Shown: positions 8,125 through 17,454 of the stretch, one piece after another
Position numbering within the stretch: position 1 is the first letter of the stretch
How the letters are laid out: each line of letters begins with the position of its first letter
Translations under genes and position numbers: made by a program
Assembly (NCBI GenBank): GCA_964446235.1
Contig: CAYUNW010000003.1
Span: 54,130-118,129 of the forward strand
Origin: CAYUNW01 sp964446235
GTDB lineage: Bacteria; Patescibacteriota; Microgenomatia; 2-02-FULL-39-11
DNA length: 64,000 bases
Direction: 5' to 3'
The notes under the pieces: model-generated
Seen by the model: the letters and a program-made list of their open reading frames with translations, nothing else
The model's database searches: none
Told to the model about the DNA's origin: nothing

Positions 8125-9204
8125 ATGAGAAAGATTATATTTGGTATTTTCATTTTTTCCTTATTTTTCGGCGGGATTTTTACTTTCAGCAAATTTTCTG
8201 CAAATAAATCTAATACGTTTGAAATTGTTAAAAATTATGAGAATGAAGGCGGTCCGGATATCAATCCGCATCCTTTATCCATTGAAACCCTTAGAAACGG
8301 TGAATATCCCGGAAGTGAAATTGTATATGAACAAACATTAAGCCGTGGTAGTAATTATGGCAAATATGTTGCGTCTTATCGTTCCGAAGGGCTTAAAATA
8401 TATGCTTTGTTGACTATACCGGAAGGTGAAAAGCCGGTGGATGGTTATCCGGCGGTCATCTTCAATCACGGTTATATTTCTCCTTCAATTTATAAAACGA
8501 CGGAAAGATATATTGCCTATCAGGACGCTTTTGCCAGAAACGGATATGTTACTTTCAAATCAGACTATAGAGGACATGGTAATTCCGAAGGACAGGCCAG
8601 GGGAGGATATAGTCAAAATGATTATACGATAGATATATTAAATGCCGTAACTTCAATCAAAATGCTGAAATTACCAAATCAGGAGTCAATTGGAGGTGAA
8701 ATTGTTGACTCAAATAATATCGGAATGTGGGGACATAGCATGGGAGGCCATATGACATTGGAAGCTATGGTAGTCACAAAAGATATCAAAGCCGGAGTGA
8801 TTTGGGCAGGGGTAGTAGGATCATATCAGGATTTGGTTGAAAACTGGAGAAGGAATAGACCCACTCCGATAGGCGTGCCTACGGGACGTGGCAGCTGGAG
8901 ACAGGAATTGATTTTGTCATACGGTATGCCTCAAGAAAATCCGCAGTTTTGGAACTCTCTTTCGGCTACTAATTATCTAAATGATCTATCCGGCCCCATA
9001 CAACTGCATCATGGGGAAGCTGATACTTCCGTACCGGTGGAATTTTCCCAAAAATTATATGAAAGGATTTTAAACATCGGTAAATACGCCGAAATCTATA
9101 CTTATCCGGGCGATGATCATAATATCAGTACTAATTTAAGTTTAGCCTTGAAAAGATCTGTTGATTTTTTCGATAAGTATCTGAAAGACTATCAGACAGA
9201 TTAA
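8125..9204 (+). CDS. Exported alpha/beta hydrolase (prolyl-oligopeptidase-like)
   Basis: 359 residues with an N-terminal signal/anchor (about 1-28). The hydrolase core shows the oxyanion strand PAVIFNHGY, the nucleophile elbow GHSMGGH (Ser about 202), an acid in HGEADTSVPVEFS and the catalytic His in PGDDHNIS, as in the dipeptidyl aminopeptidase/acylaminoacyl peptidase group. Probably hydrolyses peptides or esters outside the membrane. It is followed by a separately promoted gene, so it appears monocistronic. Confidence 0.82.
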   Translation: MRKIIFGIFIFSLFFGGIFTFSKFSANKSNTFEIVKNYENEGGPDINPHPLSIETLRNGEYPGSEIVYEQTLSRGSNYGKYVASYRSEGLKIYALLTIPEGEKPVDGYPAVIFNHGYISPSIYKTTERYIAYQDAFARNGYVTFKSDYRGHGNSEGQARGGYSQNDYTIDILNAVTSIKMLKLPNQESIGGEIVDSNNIGMWGHSMGGHMTLEAMVVTKDIKAGVIWAGVVGSYQDLVENWRRNRPTPIGVPTGRGSWRQELILSYGMPQENPQFWNSLSATNYLNDLSGPIQLHHGEADTSVPVEFSQKLYERILNIGKYAEIYTYPGDDHNISTNLSLALKRSVDFFDKYLKDYQTD

Positions 9205-9267
9205 TATCTGCTGGCATTTTCATATATTAAATATTTATAATTTTTCAAAATAAGATATAATAAACTT

Positions 9268-9774
9268 GTGGCAAAAGATATAGAGGAAAAACCAATTCAA
9301 AAAAATGAAGCTGAAATTCAATCCCAACCATCTCAATTCACCCGGTTACGGTATAACAGAAAGTTCAGACTGATTTTAATATTGGTTTTACTGGCTATAG
9401 TGGCAGTACTATTCGTATTTTGGAAAAAAGCCAGAATTGGATTGGTGGTAGCATTTATTGCCCTTCTTGCAGCATTAGGTCTTGAAGTAACCCAGAATGA
9501 TTGGGATTTGGGTAAACTTTGGGAAACGAAATCTTTTCAGGAGTCCAAAGTCAGCCGTGATACTCAAGGCAATATTCTTTTTGATAAGCTGGGAAATATT
9601 GTCACTGACAGTAGTATAGGGAAAAAAGCAGACGATTATAACTGTGATGATTTTTCCACTCAAAATGAAGCCCAGGTGTTTTTTGAAAAAGTCGGTGGGG
9701 TGGGGAATGATGTAAATAGATTGGACGGAGATAAAGACGGGGAAGCATGTGAAAGTTTGCCGATAAGTAAATAA
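9268..9774 (+). CDS. Excalibur calcium-binding domain protein with TM anchors
   Basis: 168 residues from GTG 9268. A polar N terminus is followed by two hydrophobic segments (RLILILVLLAIVAVLFVFW and ARIGLVVAFIALLAALGLEV). The C terminus is an Excalibur domain: DYNCDDFSTQNEAQVFFEKVG...DVNRLDGDKDGEACESL, with DxDxDGxxCE calcium-ligand and paired Cys features. GTG is chosen because TATAAT (9256-9261) lies exactly six bases upstream, making the transcript leaderless. Likely a surface protein; ligand unknown. Confidence 0.85.
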   Translation: MAKDIEEKPIQKNEAEIQSQPSQFTRLRYNRKFRLILILVLLAIVAVLFVFWKKARIGLVVAFIALLAALGLEVTQNDWDLGKLWETKSFQESKVSRDTQGNILFDKLGNIVTDSSIGKKADDYNCDDFSTQNEAQVFFEKVGGVGNDVNRLDGDKDGEACESLPISK

Positions 9775-9819
9775 CTCTTTTTCATCTTACAAATTTAACT
9801 CTTCAGACTATCATAAACG

Positions 9820-9848
9820 AAAACCCCCGTTAACAAACGGGGATTTTC
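9820..9848. terminator. Intrinsic terminator, possibly bidirectional
   Basis: AAAACCCCCGTT - short loop - AACGGGGATTTT-like stem with A-tract on one side and T-tract on the other, between the convergent Excalibur and glycosyltransferase genes. Confidence 0.65.
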
Positions 9849-10005
9849 AAGAGCTTGCTATTTTTTACGGTACGATATAGTTTATACCGGAAGCAGTATA
9901 AACACCTGCGCTTTGATCTCCAACAGCTTTTTCCATGAGTTTGACTTTTGCATATATTCCCAATACATAAGTATTAAGTATCTGCGTTTATATCTCAAAA
10001 TAGGA

Positions 10006-11520
10006 TCATCGGAAATGGATGCCGAGTTCAATAGTTTTATCATGAGTCACTTGCTGTTCTTTTTCATCCAAAAAATATTCCTCGATTGTATAACCGTTAT
10101 CGAATTTTTTCGTCCATACCGGATCTTTGGTGATTTTAACGGGATTTTTACGCCACCAGTCATGCGTCATATAAGGGTCGTTTGGTGGTGGCGGGGCGGC
10201 AATAACATATGTGGTTGATTTTTTCTGATATTCAAAGGCGGGACTTTGAGTTTTTTTGAAATTATAGATCATGGCATAGCGTGGACCGTAGGCAAATGCA
10301 TCGGGGGAGAACACATAGTATCCATAAGGGTTATCTTTTTGTCTGGATACTACTTCCAAAGCTACTTTTGAAAGTCCCCGCCAGGATTCAAAATTTTTGT
10401 CCATGAAATTTCTTTCCAAAGAATTTTTATGATTATATGCAAACCGGATATTTATGATGACAATAAAAAACAAAAGAGGCAAAAGGAGATATTTTCTATT
10501 TTTTTTGAAGAAAGTTGAAAACCAGAATGTTGTTAAAGGTGATAGAAAATAAATGAAATGGGAGAGAATGACTCCCTTATTGAAAAACGATAACAACATA
10601 TAACCAAAGTAAAAGTAGATGATAGTCAGATAAAGACTTCTAAGTTTTTGAGAATACCTGATTTCTTTATAGGTAAAAAATATGACTATTAAAAAAATAA
10701 AAAATACAAATGCAAAATTACCGGTTTGCCCAACTCGTAAATCTATTGTTGATTCAAATCTGTTTTTAATAAAAAAAGAAGTTGACAGGGGATGCCAGTA
10801 TTTTTGAAATTCTGCAAAGGCTAATGCAGACTTTGTCAGTAAAAATTCATGTCGTAGGTCAAAAACGGCAAAATTTGATAAAAATACCCCAATTAAGGGA
10901 AACAGCAATAAATGTTTCCAGTTGCGGTTAAATACTATTTGAATTAAGGAAAAGATAATTGAGAGAAAAACTATCGGTATACCTACTCCTACATTCAGCT
11001 GCATGATCATTGTTGCAGTGAAAAATAGGCACAAAAGAGCATACCACTTTTTGTTTTTAAGGTAATAAAAGGCGCTAAAAAATAAAATAGGTGTCCAAAA
11101 TACAGGGGCATCAGAATGAAACATACCATTTATATGAGTTAGGAAATTTGAAGAATAAGTGAAAATAAATACCAAACCGGCTGTTTTTCCGACTGTTTTA
11201 TTCGCTAAATAAAAGCCAATAGTAAGGGAAATGAGGGATAAAAATATCCAAAACCAACCTACTATCACGGGATTACCTTCAGAAATTAAATATACCGGAT
11301 AATTTAAATAAGACCATAACGGTCCATGGAAAAGTCCGCTGGCATTTGAACGCGGACCAATTAACATAATCTTTTTATTATCAAGTTCTTTCAAAAGCAG
11401 GAAATCCCTGGCAACATCATTAAAAAAATATATTTCCCCCTTTAATACAGAAAATGAAAAAAAGTAAATATTTAATCCAATCAATATAATTAAAGATAAA
11501 TGAATTAGCTTTTTAATCAT
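10006..11520 (-). CDS. Membrane glycosyltransferase of the PMT/GT-C type
   Basis: 504 residues with roughly ten membrane helices. The first loop carries a short acidic motif (FFNDVARDFLLLKELDNKK) where GT-C enzymes such as ArnT/PMT have catalytic acids, followed by NPVIVGWFWIFLSLISLTIG and other hydrophobic spans. The C-terminal ~130 residues are soluble, presumably outside. It likely transfers a lipid-linked sugar to a protein or glycan; donor and acceptor cannot be read. A proline-rich patch (AAPPPPNDPY) sits in the soluble domain. Confidence 0.75.
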   Translation of the reverse strand: MIKKLIHLSLIILIGLNIYFFSFSVLKGEIYFFNDVARDFLLLKELDNKKIMLIGPRSNASGLFHGPLWSYLNYPVYLISEGNPVIVGWFWIFLSLISLTIGFYLANKTVGKTAGLVFIFTYSSNFLTHINGMFHSDAPVFWTPILFFSAFYYLKNKKWYALLCLFFTATMIMQLNVGVGIPIVFLSIIFSLIQIVFNRNWKHLLLFPLIGVFLSNFAVFDLRHEFLLTKSALAFAEFQKYWHPLSTSFFIKNRFESTIDLRVGQTGNFAFVFFIFLIVIFFTYKEIRYSQKLRSLYLTIIYFYFGYMLLSFFNKGVILSHFIYFLSPLTTFWFSTFFKKNRKYLLLPLLFFIVIINIRFAYNHKNSLERNFMDKNFESWRGLSKVALEVVSRQKDNPYGYYVFSPDAFAYGPRYAMIYNFKKTQSPAFEYQKKSTTYVIAAPPPPNDPYMTHDWWRKNPVKITKDPVWTKKFDNGYTIEEYFLDEKEQQVTHDKTIELGIHFR

Positions 11521-11628
11521 AAGATGATTAACAGTAAGTATATTACATAACTAGATTTAAGGAAAAATTCGGACAAAAACGATCTCTTATATCAATAGAT
11601 TTTTTATTTATATATAATACTTTCATCA

Positions 11629-12579
11629 GTGAAAATTAAGAAACGAACCTTTATACGAATATTATTGATTTTTCCGACGATATTTTTGATTCTTGTGTTT
11701 GGCGTTTTTATCGGTTTGTCATTTGGTAAAAATGAAAAATTGGAGATTGCCGGTAAAACTATTGGATTTGGCAATCTAATAGCAAAAATTTCCATGAATG
11801 AAGGTAGTGTTTTGGGAGATGTGTTACAAAAGACGGTTAGAAATATAATCAATCCAACTGTTACTCCTGTACCGACAATTACACCGACACCTATAGAAGA
11901 TAAATTATTTTTCCTGGATTTGACAAAAGAAATAACAGAAAATGGTCAGGCAACTTTTACCTGGTCAATCGAAGGATTACCAAAAACTATAAACAAAACA
12001 ACCATATATTACGGCACAACTAGTACACCTGGGAAATTTGGTAAAGATGTAGATCCTCAAGACACAGAATACAAGAATAATGTCAAGGATTTTTTAGAGG
12101 GAAACTACAATGTTCCTATGCGATTTATCGGTAATACAGTAATAGACATTCCTGGTACTTATTATGCCCGGGCATACGCATATATAAAAGGTGAAAATAT
12201 ATGGTCAGACGAAAAAGTTTTTATTGTCAATAAAATTCCCAAGCATGATATCAGAATTATCAGCTATCCTGAAAAGGTAAAAAAAGGGGAAAATGTCACA
12301 ATAACCTGGGAAATACTTGGTCCGGAAACAACGACCGGTTTCACAACAATTGTGATTTCAAAAGTATCAAAACCGGGTACTTTAGATGAAACAATAGTGA
12401 TTCCACAAACTCCATATACGATTTTTATCAAGGATTTTACCAACGGGACGTTCTTTGTACCATACAGATTTATAGGTAATGGTTCAATCTCAGAAAGCGG
12501 TACATATTATTTTCGAGCTTTGGCTTTTGTGAATAATAAAAATATTTGGTCCGATGAACAGACTTTCACGGTGGAATAA
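11629..12579 (+). CDS. Surface protein with two tandem Ig-like/beta-sandwich domains
   Basis: 316 residues from GTG 11629: an N-terminal anchor (RILLIFPTIFLILVFGVFIGLSF), a Thr/Pro linker (TVTPVPTITPTP, about 77-90) and two homologous ~110-residue domains. The repeats are visible in pairs: FTWSIEGLPKTINKTTIYYG / ITWEILGPETTTGFTTIVIS and VPMRFIGNTVIDIPGTYYARAYAYIKGENIWSDE / VPYRFIGNGSISESGTYYFRALAFVNNKNIWSDE. Probably a cell-surface adhesin or scaffold. TATAAT (11613-11618) is ten bases upstream, giving a very short leader. Confidence 0.75.
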   Translation: MKIKKRTFIRILLIFPTIFLILVFGVFIGLSFGKNEKLEIAGKTIGFGNLIAKISMNEGSVLGDVLQKTVRNIINPTVTPVPTITPTPIEDKLFFLDLTKEITENGQATFTWSIEGLPKTINKTTIYYGTTSTPGKFGKDVDPQDTEYKNNVKDFLEGNYNVPMRFIGNTVIDIPGTYYARAYAYIKGENIWSDEKVFIVNKIPKHDIRIISYPEKVKKGENVTITWEILGPETTTGFTTIVISKVSKPGTLDETIVIPQTPYTIFIKDFTNGTFFVPYRFIGNGSISESGTYYFRALAFVNNKNIWSDEQTFTVE

Positions 12580-12679
12580 ATTAAAATCTCATTAACTCAT
12601 TGTTGACAAACTGTTATCAAAATGATACTAGTTATGATATTTACTATTATCAATAATTTTTTATTAGGAGAATCAATTT

Positions 12680-13141
12680 ATGAACTATAAAAATATCCTG
12701 TTTATAATCATTGCTTTTATAATCGTTGGGGGATTAGTAATGTTTTTTATGTCACAAAATCAATCTGTACCAACGATGTCAGATAACACAATGATGGACG
12801 ATAATACTGTGACATTACAGATGGCAAAAGATAATCAAAATTCCGATCAAACTGAAGGAATGATTCAAGACCAGGAAATTATCGTCACCGCGTCAAATTT
12901 CAAATTTGACCAAACGACAATTAAAGTAAAAGAAGGCCAAACAGTCAAAATAACCTTCAAAAATATTGAGGGTACTCATGATTTTGTTTTGGATGAATTC
13001 AACGTCAGAACAAAAATTATCAAAGACAGCGGTGAGGAGAAAATTGAATTTGTCGCTGATAAAAAAGGTAGTTTTGAATACTATTGTTCAGTTGGTAGCC
13101 ATAGACAAATGGGAATGAAAGGAACCTTGATAGTAGAATAA
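12680..13141 (+). CDS. Membrane-anchored cupredoxin (plastocyanin-like)
   Basis: 153 residues with an N-terminal TM anchor and a cupredoxin domain (about 67-153). Type-1 copper ligands are all present in order: His in GTHDF, then Cys, His and Met in YYCSVGSHRQMGM. It acts as a small electron carrier or copper binder outside the cytoplasmic membrane. A clear Shine-Dalgarno (AGGAG at 12666-12670) precedes ATG 12680. The domain is of the single-copper type common in CPR bacteria. Confidence 0.88.
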   Translation: MNYKNILFIIIAFIIVGGLVMFFMSQNQSVPTMSDNTMMDDNTVTLQMAKDNQNSDQTEGMIQDQEIIVTASNFKFDQTTIKVKEGQTVKITFKNIEGTHDFVLDEFNVRTKIIKDSGEEKIEFVADKKGSFEYYCSVGSHRQMGMKGTLIVE

Positions 13142-13193
13142 CCCAATTCCTTCAATGTAATCCTATAGTATTGAATAATTAAGCAAGTTGTGT

Positions 13194-13364
13194 TATAATT
13201 AATATATAAACAGATTTAAATTTATTAATCTGTTTAAATTTGATTTTGAATTAAAAGGCTAAGAAAAAGATACCCAATATTTCTTCGTATCTTTCTTTTT
13301 CCTCTTAAAGCCATTTCTCATTTAGACAGTTTCATCACTTTAAAATCATAAAAATTATCATTTT
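13194..13364 (+). promoter_or_regulatory. Long structured 5' leader of the DEAD-box helicase gene
   Basis: An extended -10 (TG-T-TATAAT, TATAAT at 13194-13199) predicts a start near 13206 and a leader of about 160 nt. Within it, AAAGATAC...GTATCTTT (about 13267-13304) forms a stem followed by a pyrimidine/T-rich run, like a terminator or cold-sensitive hairpin. Long structured leaders are known for cold-induced helicase genes; regulation here is inference. Confidence 0.45.
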
Positions 13365-14561
13365 ATGTTTAAACAATCATTTAATAACCAAAGTTTCAGA
13401 AAAAATAGGGTATATCCAAAATTCCGTTTCAACAAAGGAAATAATTATCCTAAAAAATCCATATCAAATTCACAATATATAAACAAAATTGATATACAAT
13501 TACATAGCCAAAATAAAAATCCAAATCAAGGAAGTTTTACTAATCTGGATATCGATCCAAGATTGAAGCAAAACATTGCCTCTCGGGGTTATCATGCACC
13601 GACACCTATTCAAAATCAGGCAATTGGATATATTTTGAAAGGAAGGGATTTGGTTGGAATAGCAAATACCGGTACTGGGAAGACTGCAGCGTTTTTGATT
13701 CCATTAATAGATAAAATTATTAAGAACCGTACTGAGAAAGTGTTGATAATAGTTCCAACCAGAGAATTGGCCATGCAAATTAATGATGAAGTTATCGAAT
13801 TTGCCAAAGGTCTTAATATTTTTTCATTACTTTGTATAGGTGGAGCAAGTATGCAAAGACAGATACATATACTTAAACGTCATCCAAGTATTATCGTAGC
13901 TGCCCCCGGTAGACTTAAAGATCTGATGCAGCGCGGATATATAAATTTAAACAATTTTAAAAATATCGTTTTAGATGAGGTTGATCGGATGCTTGATATC
14001 GGTTTTCTGCCCGAGATTAAATATATAATTTCCTATTTACCAGAAAAACGACAGTCTTTATTTTTTTCCGCTACAGTATCTGCTGATATAAATAATATTA
14101 TCAGTACATTTACAAAGGATCATATTACAGTCAGTGTCAAAGCTAAGGAAACTGCACAAAATATTGATCAAGATATTATAAAAGTCAGAGATAAAAAGGA
14201 AAAAATAGACAAACTAATCGACATGTTGAAACAACCCGGATACAATAAAATTCTTGTTTTTGGCCGGACAAAATGGGGTGTAGAAAAATTGGCAAAAATT
14301 CTAAAACAGAACGGTTTTTTGGCAGCGGATATTCACGGTAAAAAAACGCAAGGTCAAAGATTTAAAGCATTAAACCAGTTTAAGAACAACCAGCTTCAGG
14401 TATTAGTAGCTACGGATATTGCAGCCAGAGGTTTGGATATTGATAACGTATCGCATGTTATCAATTTCGATGAGCCTGCTTCGTACAATGATTATATCCA
14501 TAGAATCGGCAGGACTGGTAGAGCACATAAAATAGGTAAAGCGCTGACTTTTGTAATATAA
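13365..14561 (+). CDS. DEAD-box ATP-dependent RNA helicase
   Basis: 398 residues. A basic, Asn/Lys/Arg-rich N-terminal tail (about 1-60) precedes the RecA-like core: Q motif (PTPIQNQAI), motif I ANTGTGKT, motif Ia PTRELAMQ, motif II DEVD (variant of DEAD), motif III SAT, motif V ATDIAARGLDID and motif VI HRIGRTGR. The protein stops about 12 residues after motif VI, a short C terminus compared with RhlE/CsdA proteins. It likely unwinds RNA in ribosome assembly or mRNA decay. Preceded by a long structured leader. Confidence 0.93.
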   Translation: MFKQSFNNQSFRKNRVYPKFRFNKGNNYPKKSISNSQYINKIDIQLHSQNKNPNQGSFTNLDIDPRLKQNIASRGYHAPTPIQNQAIGYILKGRDLVGIANTGTGKTAAFLIPLIDKIIKNRTEKVLIIVPTRELAMQINDEVIEFAKGLNIFSLLCIGGASMQRQIHILKRHPSIIVAAPGRLKDLMQRGYINLNNFKNIVLDEVDRMLDIGFLPEIKYIISYLPEKRQSLFFSATVSADINNIISTFTKDHITVSVKAKETAQNIDQDIIKVRDKKEKIDKLIDMLKQPGYNKILVFGRTKWGVEKLAKILKQNGFLAADIHGKKTQGQRFKALNQFKNNQLQVLVATDIAARGLDIDNVSHVINFDEPASYNDYIHRIGRTGRAHKIGKALTFVI

Positions 14562-14574
14562 AAAAATATAAAAA

Positions 14575-15417
14575 ATGAACTATAATTTTCAATTTTGTAA
14601 TCAAAACTTATGGATTAAACTAGCTTCATTGAAAAAAGAAGTAGATAAAAAAAGAAAATCAGCATTAAAAAAACGAATAACCAATAATCCTTATATCAGT
14701 AATGAGGAATATATCCTTGGGGCATTTATAGAAATGTATGAGCCGCATTTGAAAGAAATCGTCAAAGAATTATTGGTAAAAGGATATATTTTGGATAAAT
14801 CCAGCGGATTTGGCGGCAAATGTTTTGAATACCAGACTATTAGCGGTTATTTTACTATTGATTATGTTTTAAAAAATAAGATTGAAAAAGAAGGGGTAAA
14901 AATTCGTGACGGAAAATATTTTAAACAGCTTATATTTTGGCCGGAAAAAGCTGAATTAAAAGATATTATCAAAAAATGGAGAGAAATTGTACAGATTTTA
15001 CCGAAAAAAAAGGACGTTGAAAATAATCCTATCAGAAGTTATTCTACAGAGGAATTCCGTAGAAAATATAAATTAAAAGATAAAACACTGCAAAAACAGC
15101 AACTTTTCGAAAATCTGCGCTTTAATATTTGGAAGAAAGTAAACACTAACATAAAAAATAGAAAAGCAAGGAAGATTCTTCCGGATACGGTAGAATCTTG
15201 TTTAGGGTTATTTCTCGAGGAATTGGAAACACAGGTCAAAGATGCTGTTTTGAATCTCTATACCAAAGGTTACAGTATTGATAAATCGGGATTTACAGAA
15301 GATCCGCAAGGTCAAATGATTGAGGGAGACTTCCAATTAAGCGATAAAACGGTAAAGGATCTGCAAAAATGTGGTATAGAAGTTGTAACTAATCCAAGCG
15401 GATATACCAAAATTTAA
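14575..15417 (+). CDS. Unknown protein with internal duplication
   Basis: 280 residues, 13 nt after the helicase and probably co-transcribed. Two homologous segments are visible: ILGAFIEMYEPHLKEIVKELLVKGYILDKS...GYFTIDYVLKNKIEKEGVKI (about 47-105) and CLGLFLEELETQVKDAVLNLYTKGYSIDKS...GDFQLSDKTVKDLQKCGIEV (about 208-273). Between them lies a Lys/Arg-rich stretch. No known motif is recognised; nucleic acid binding is possible from charge and context. The same frame stays open past the stop for 44 codons (15418-15552), encoding a Lys/Ala-rich helix-like tail, so the stop may truncate a longer ancestral protein. Confidence 0.6.
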   Translation: MNYNFQFCNQNLWIKLASLKKEVDKKRKSALKKRITNNPYISNEEYILGAFIEMYEPHLKEIVKELLVKGYILDKSSGFGGKCFEYQTISGYFTIDYVLKNKIEKEGVKIRDGKYFKQLIFWPEKAELKDIIKKWREIVQILPKKKDVENNPIRSYSTEEFRRKYKLKDKTLQKQQLFENLRFNIWKKVNTNIKNRKARKILPDTVESCLGLFLEELETQVKDAVLNLYTKGYSIDKSGFTEDPQGQMIEGDFQLSDKTVKDLQKCGIEVVTNPSGYTKI

Positions 15418-15552
15418 TTTTTATCAAAAGAAGCAAGTCTTGTCAATATAAAAAAAGAATGGCAGAAAGCTGTTTCCATGATTCCTTACACAAAACAAAA
15501 AGCTGCTCAATCTATGACAAGTAAGGCAAGAGAATTCAGAAATAATAACTAA
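15418..15552 (+). pseudogene. In-frame coding remnant after the preceding stop
   Basis: Directly after TAA 15415-15417 the same frame runs to TAA 15550-15552 with a protein-like composition (SLVNIKKEWQKAVSMIPY, AAQSMTSKAREF). There is no good start codon. It is either the cut-off C terminus of the previous gene or a chance open stretch. Confidence 0.3.
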
Positions 15553-15555
15553 ATA

Positions 15556-16095
15556 CTATTTTATACAATTTTGCCAAGCATTTATTCCACCTGTTGATAT
15601 TTTGAAGGCCGCGGTTTTTATGGATTCTTCAGGATTGAACCTTAGGTCGGGATTTTGATCTAAATTCATTGTTCTTCTGGTGTTTATCCAGGTATTGGTA
15701 GAAAATTGGTAAAGTCCTCCATAATCCAAGCTTCTGGCATATGGATTAAGTTTGGATTCGCATACCGCTATTTTAACAAGCATATTGCGGTCAATGCTGA
15801 AAAGATTGGCATATTTAGAAAACCAGTTATCCAAATCTGTATTTGATACTTTTATGGGGGTAGGCGTTTTTGTTGGTGTGGCAGTCGGTTTTCTGGTGGG
15901 AGTAGGAATAGGGGTTGAAGTAGGAGTGAGTGAGGGGGTGGGGGAGCTGGTAATGAGAATATATGTAATCGGCAGAGATTTAGGGTGTTGTGGATATTGT
16001 ATGAACTGGGGATAAAAATCTGATTTTAAAAAGATTTTTGTTATAAGAAACAGACTGATTAAAAAGGCAGATATGAGAAATATCTTTATTTTCAT
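15556..16095 (-). CDS. Anchored lytic transglycosylase-like (SLT fold) protein with PT-rich linker
   Basis: 179 residues: N-terminal signal anchor (about 1-23), a long Pro/Thr/Ser spacer (SPTPSLTPTSTPIPTPTRKPT ... about 50-80) and a C-terminal SLT/lysozyme-like domain: LVKIAVCESKLNPYA with the catalytic Glu, then GGLYQFSTNTWINTRR, then AAFKISTGGINAWQNC. It would cut or bind peptidoglycan at the cell surface. It is divergent from the TOMM genes and may or may not belong to that locus. Confidence 0.78.
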   Translation of the reverse strand: MKIKIFLISAFLISLFLITKIFLKSDFYPQFIQYPQHPKSLPITYILITSSPTPSLTPTSTPIPTPTRKPTATPTKTPTPIKVSNTDLDNWFSKYANLFSIDRNMLVKIAVCESKLNPYARSLDYGGLYQFSTNTWINTRRTMNLDQNPDLRFNPEESIKTAAFKISTGGINAWQNCIK

Positions 16096-16182
16096 CTTTC
16101 CGGCAGAAGTATTATAGTGTTTATATTAAAATATCTAAAATATAATAATCATAATTAGTATCCGGTATTTATCAATCCATAA

Positions 16183-17454
16183 ATGAACACTCAACAATAT
16201 AACAGAAAGTTACTGAAAAAGTTATCCGATATAAAAATATTGGATACTATATATAACTTAACCCATGTTTTTTATGATGAGCCGAAAGCATACCATTACG
16301 GTGCAAAAATCAATATACCAAAAGGGTTTACTGACGGTTATAAACAAACCTCTGATGTGACAGCGGGTGGAGTATCATTTTTTTCAAAAAACTCCGCTTT
16401 ATTAAAATGCCTAGTAGAAACAATTGAAAGATTTTCTTTTTATACTTACAAAAATCACCAATTGGAATTTGCATCTTTCAGTCAGCTTCAGAAAAAAAAC
16501 AGAAATCCGATTGATTTAAAGCCTTACGGAATTGAAGCGAGTTTCCATGATTTGAAAATCGGTTGGGTAATGGGGCGTAATCTTATTGAAAATAAAGATT
16601 GTTTTATACCGGCTCAACTGGTTTATGTAAATTATAAGAATACTAAAAACGAAAAACATTTATCACCGATTATTACCACAGGCGGGGCAGCCGCAAATAC
16701 ATTGACGGAAAGCTTAATTTCAGGAATTTATGAATTAATAGAAAGAGATGCCTATATGACAATGTATCTTACAAGTTCGATGCCTCAGCTTATCAACACG
16801 AAAACGATAAAAAATCAGAAAATTAAAGACATAATTAGTTCGTATGAAAGGTATTGTCTTTTGCCTTATGTTTTTGAAATCACCAATGATTTAGAGGTTC
16901 CGGTTATAATGACGATCGTGATAGATAGTACCGGTTTAGGGCCACGTATAACTGTAGGTTTGAAGTCAAACTTTGATAAAGATATTGCTATAATCGGGAG
17001 TCTTAACGAGGCGTATGCGACAAGGACCTGGTTAAGGGAGGAAATTATGGAGGGTAATTTAGATAAAAACAAAGTAGCACCTTCAGATATCCGGACTTTT
17101 ATACAACGGGCAGCTTTTTGGTTTGATAAAAATAACATCAACAAAATCAATAACCTTATCTGTCAAAAAAAGATAGCTTATAAAACTAGCAAAAAAGTTG
17201 ATAAAAAAAATGAATATTTGAAATTACTATCTATTTTTAAAAAAAATAAATACGATTTAATTTATGCTGATGTTACCAGAGGAATTTTTGAAGATTTGGA
17301 TATAAGTGTGGTAAAAGTAATATCGCCACAGCTTCAGCCGTTATATATAGATGAGAAATACAGGTTTTATAAATTACAAAGATTGAAGATGGCGGCTGAA
17401 TATTTCGGAAACAAAAATTATACTTTAAACAACATACCACATCCATTTTTATGA
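16183..17454 (+). CDS. ycaO: YcaO-domain cyclodehydratase (TOMM biosynthesis)
   Basis: 423 residues. YcaO enzymes use ATP to activate peptide amide bonds and form thiazoline/oxazoline rings from Cys, Ser or Thr. The Mg-ATP binding Glu/Arg clusters are visible: CLVETIERF (E79, E82, R83), TESLISGIYELIERDAY (E176, E184, E187, R188) and NEAYATRTWLREE. The C terminus is IPHPFL, close to the Pro-rich tail (PHPFP type) that TOMM YcaO proteins need for ring formation, which argues for cyclodehydration rather than thioamidation. No E1-like/ocin-ThiF partner is fused or adjacent, which is unusual. It overlaps the next gene by ATGA, so the two are translationally coupled. Confidence 0.9.
   Translation: MNTQQYNRKLLKKLSDIKILDTIYNLTHVFYDEPKAYHYGAKINIPKGFTDGYKQTSDVTAGGVSFFSKNSALLKCLVETIERFSFYTYKNHQLEFASFSQLQKKNRNPIDLKPYGIEASFHDLKIGWVMGRNLIENKDCFIPAQLVYVNYKNTKNEKHLSPIITTGGAAANTLTESLISGIYELIERDAYMTMYLTSSMPQLINTKTIKNQKIKDIISSYERYCLLPYVFEITNDLEVPVIMTIVIDSTGLGPRITVGLKSNFDKDIAIIGSLNEAYATRTWLREEIMEGNLDKNKVAPSDIRTFIQRAAFWFDKNNINKINNLICQKKIAYKTSKKVDKKNEYLKLLSIFKKNKYDLIYADVTRGIFEDLDISVVKVISPQLQPLYIDEKYRFYKLQRLKMAAEYFGNKNYTLNNIPHPFL

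Noticed and set aside
9913..10218. 101-aa plus-strand frame opposite the glycosyltransferase 3' end
   Set aside because: Composition is the antisense of a coding region and no start signal is present.
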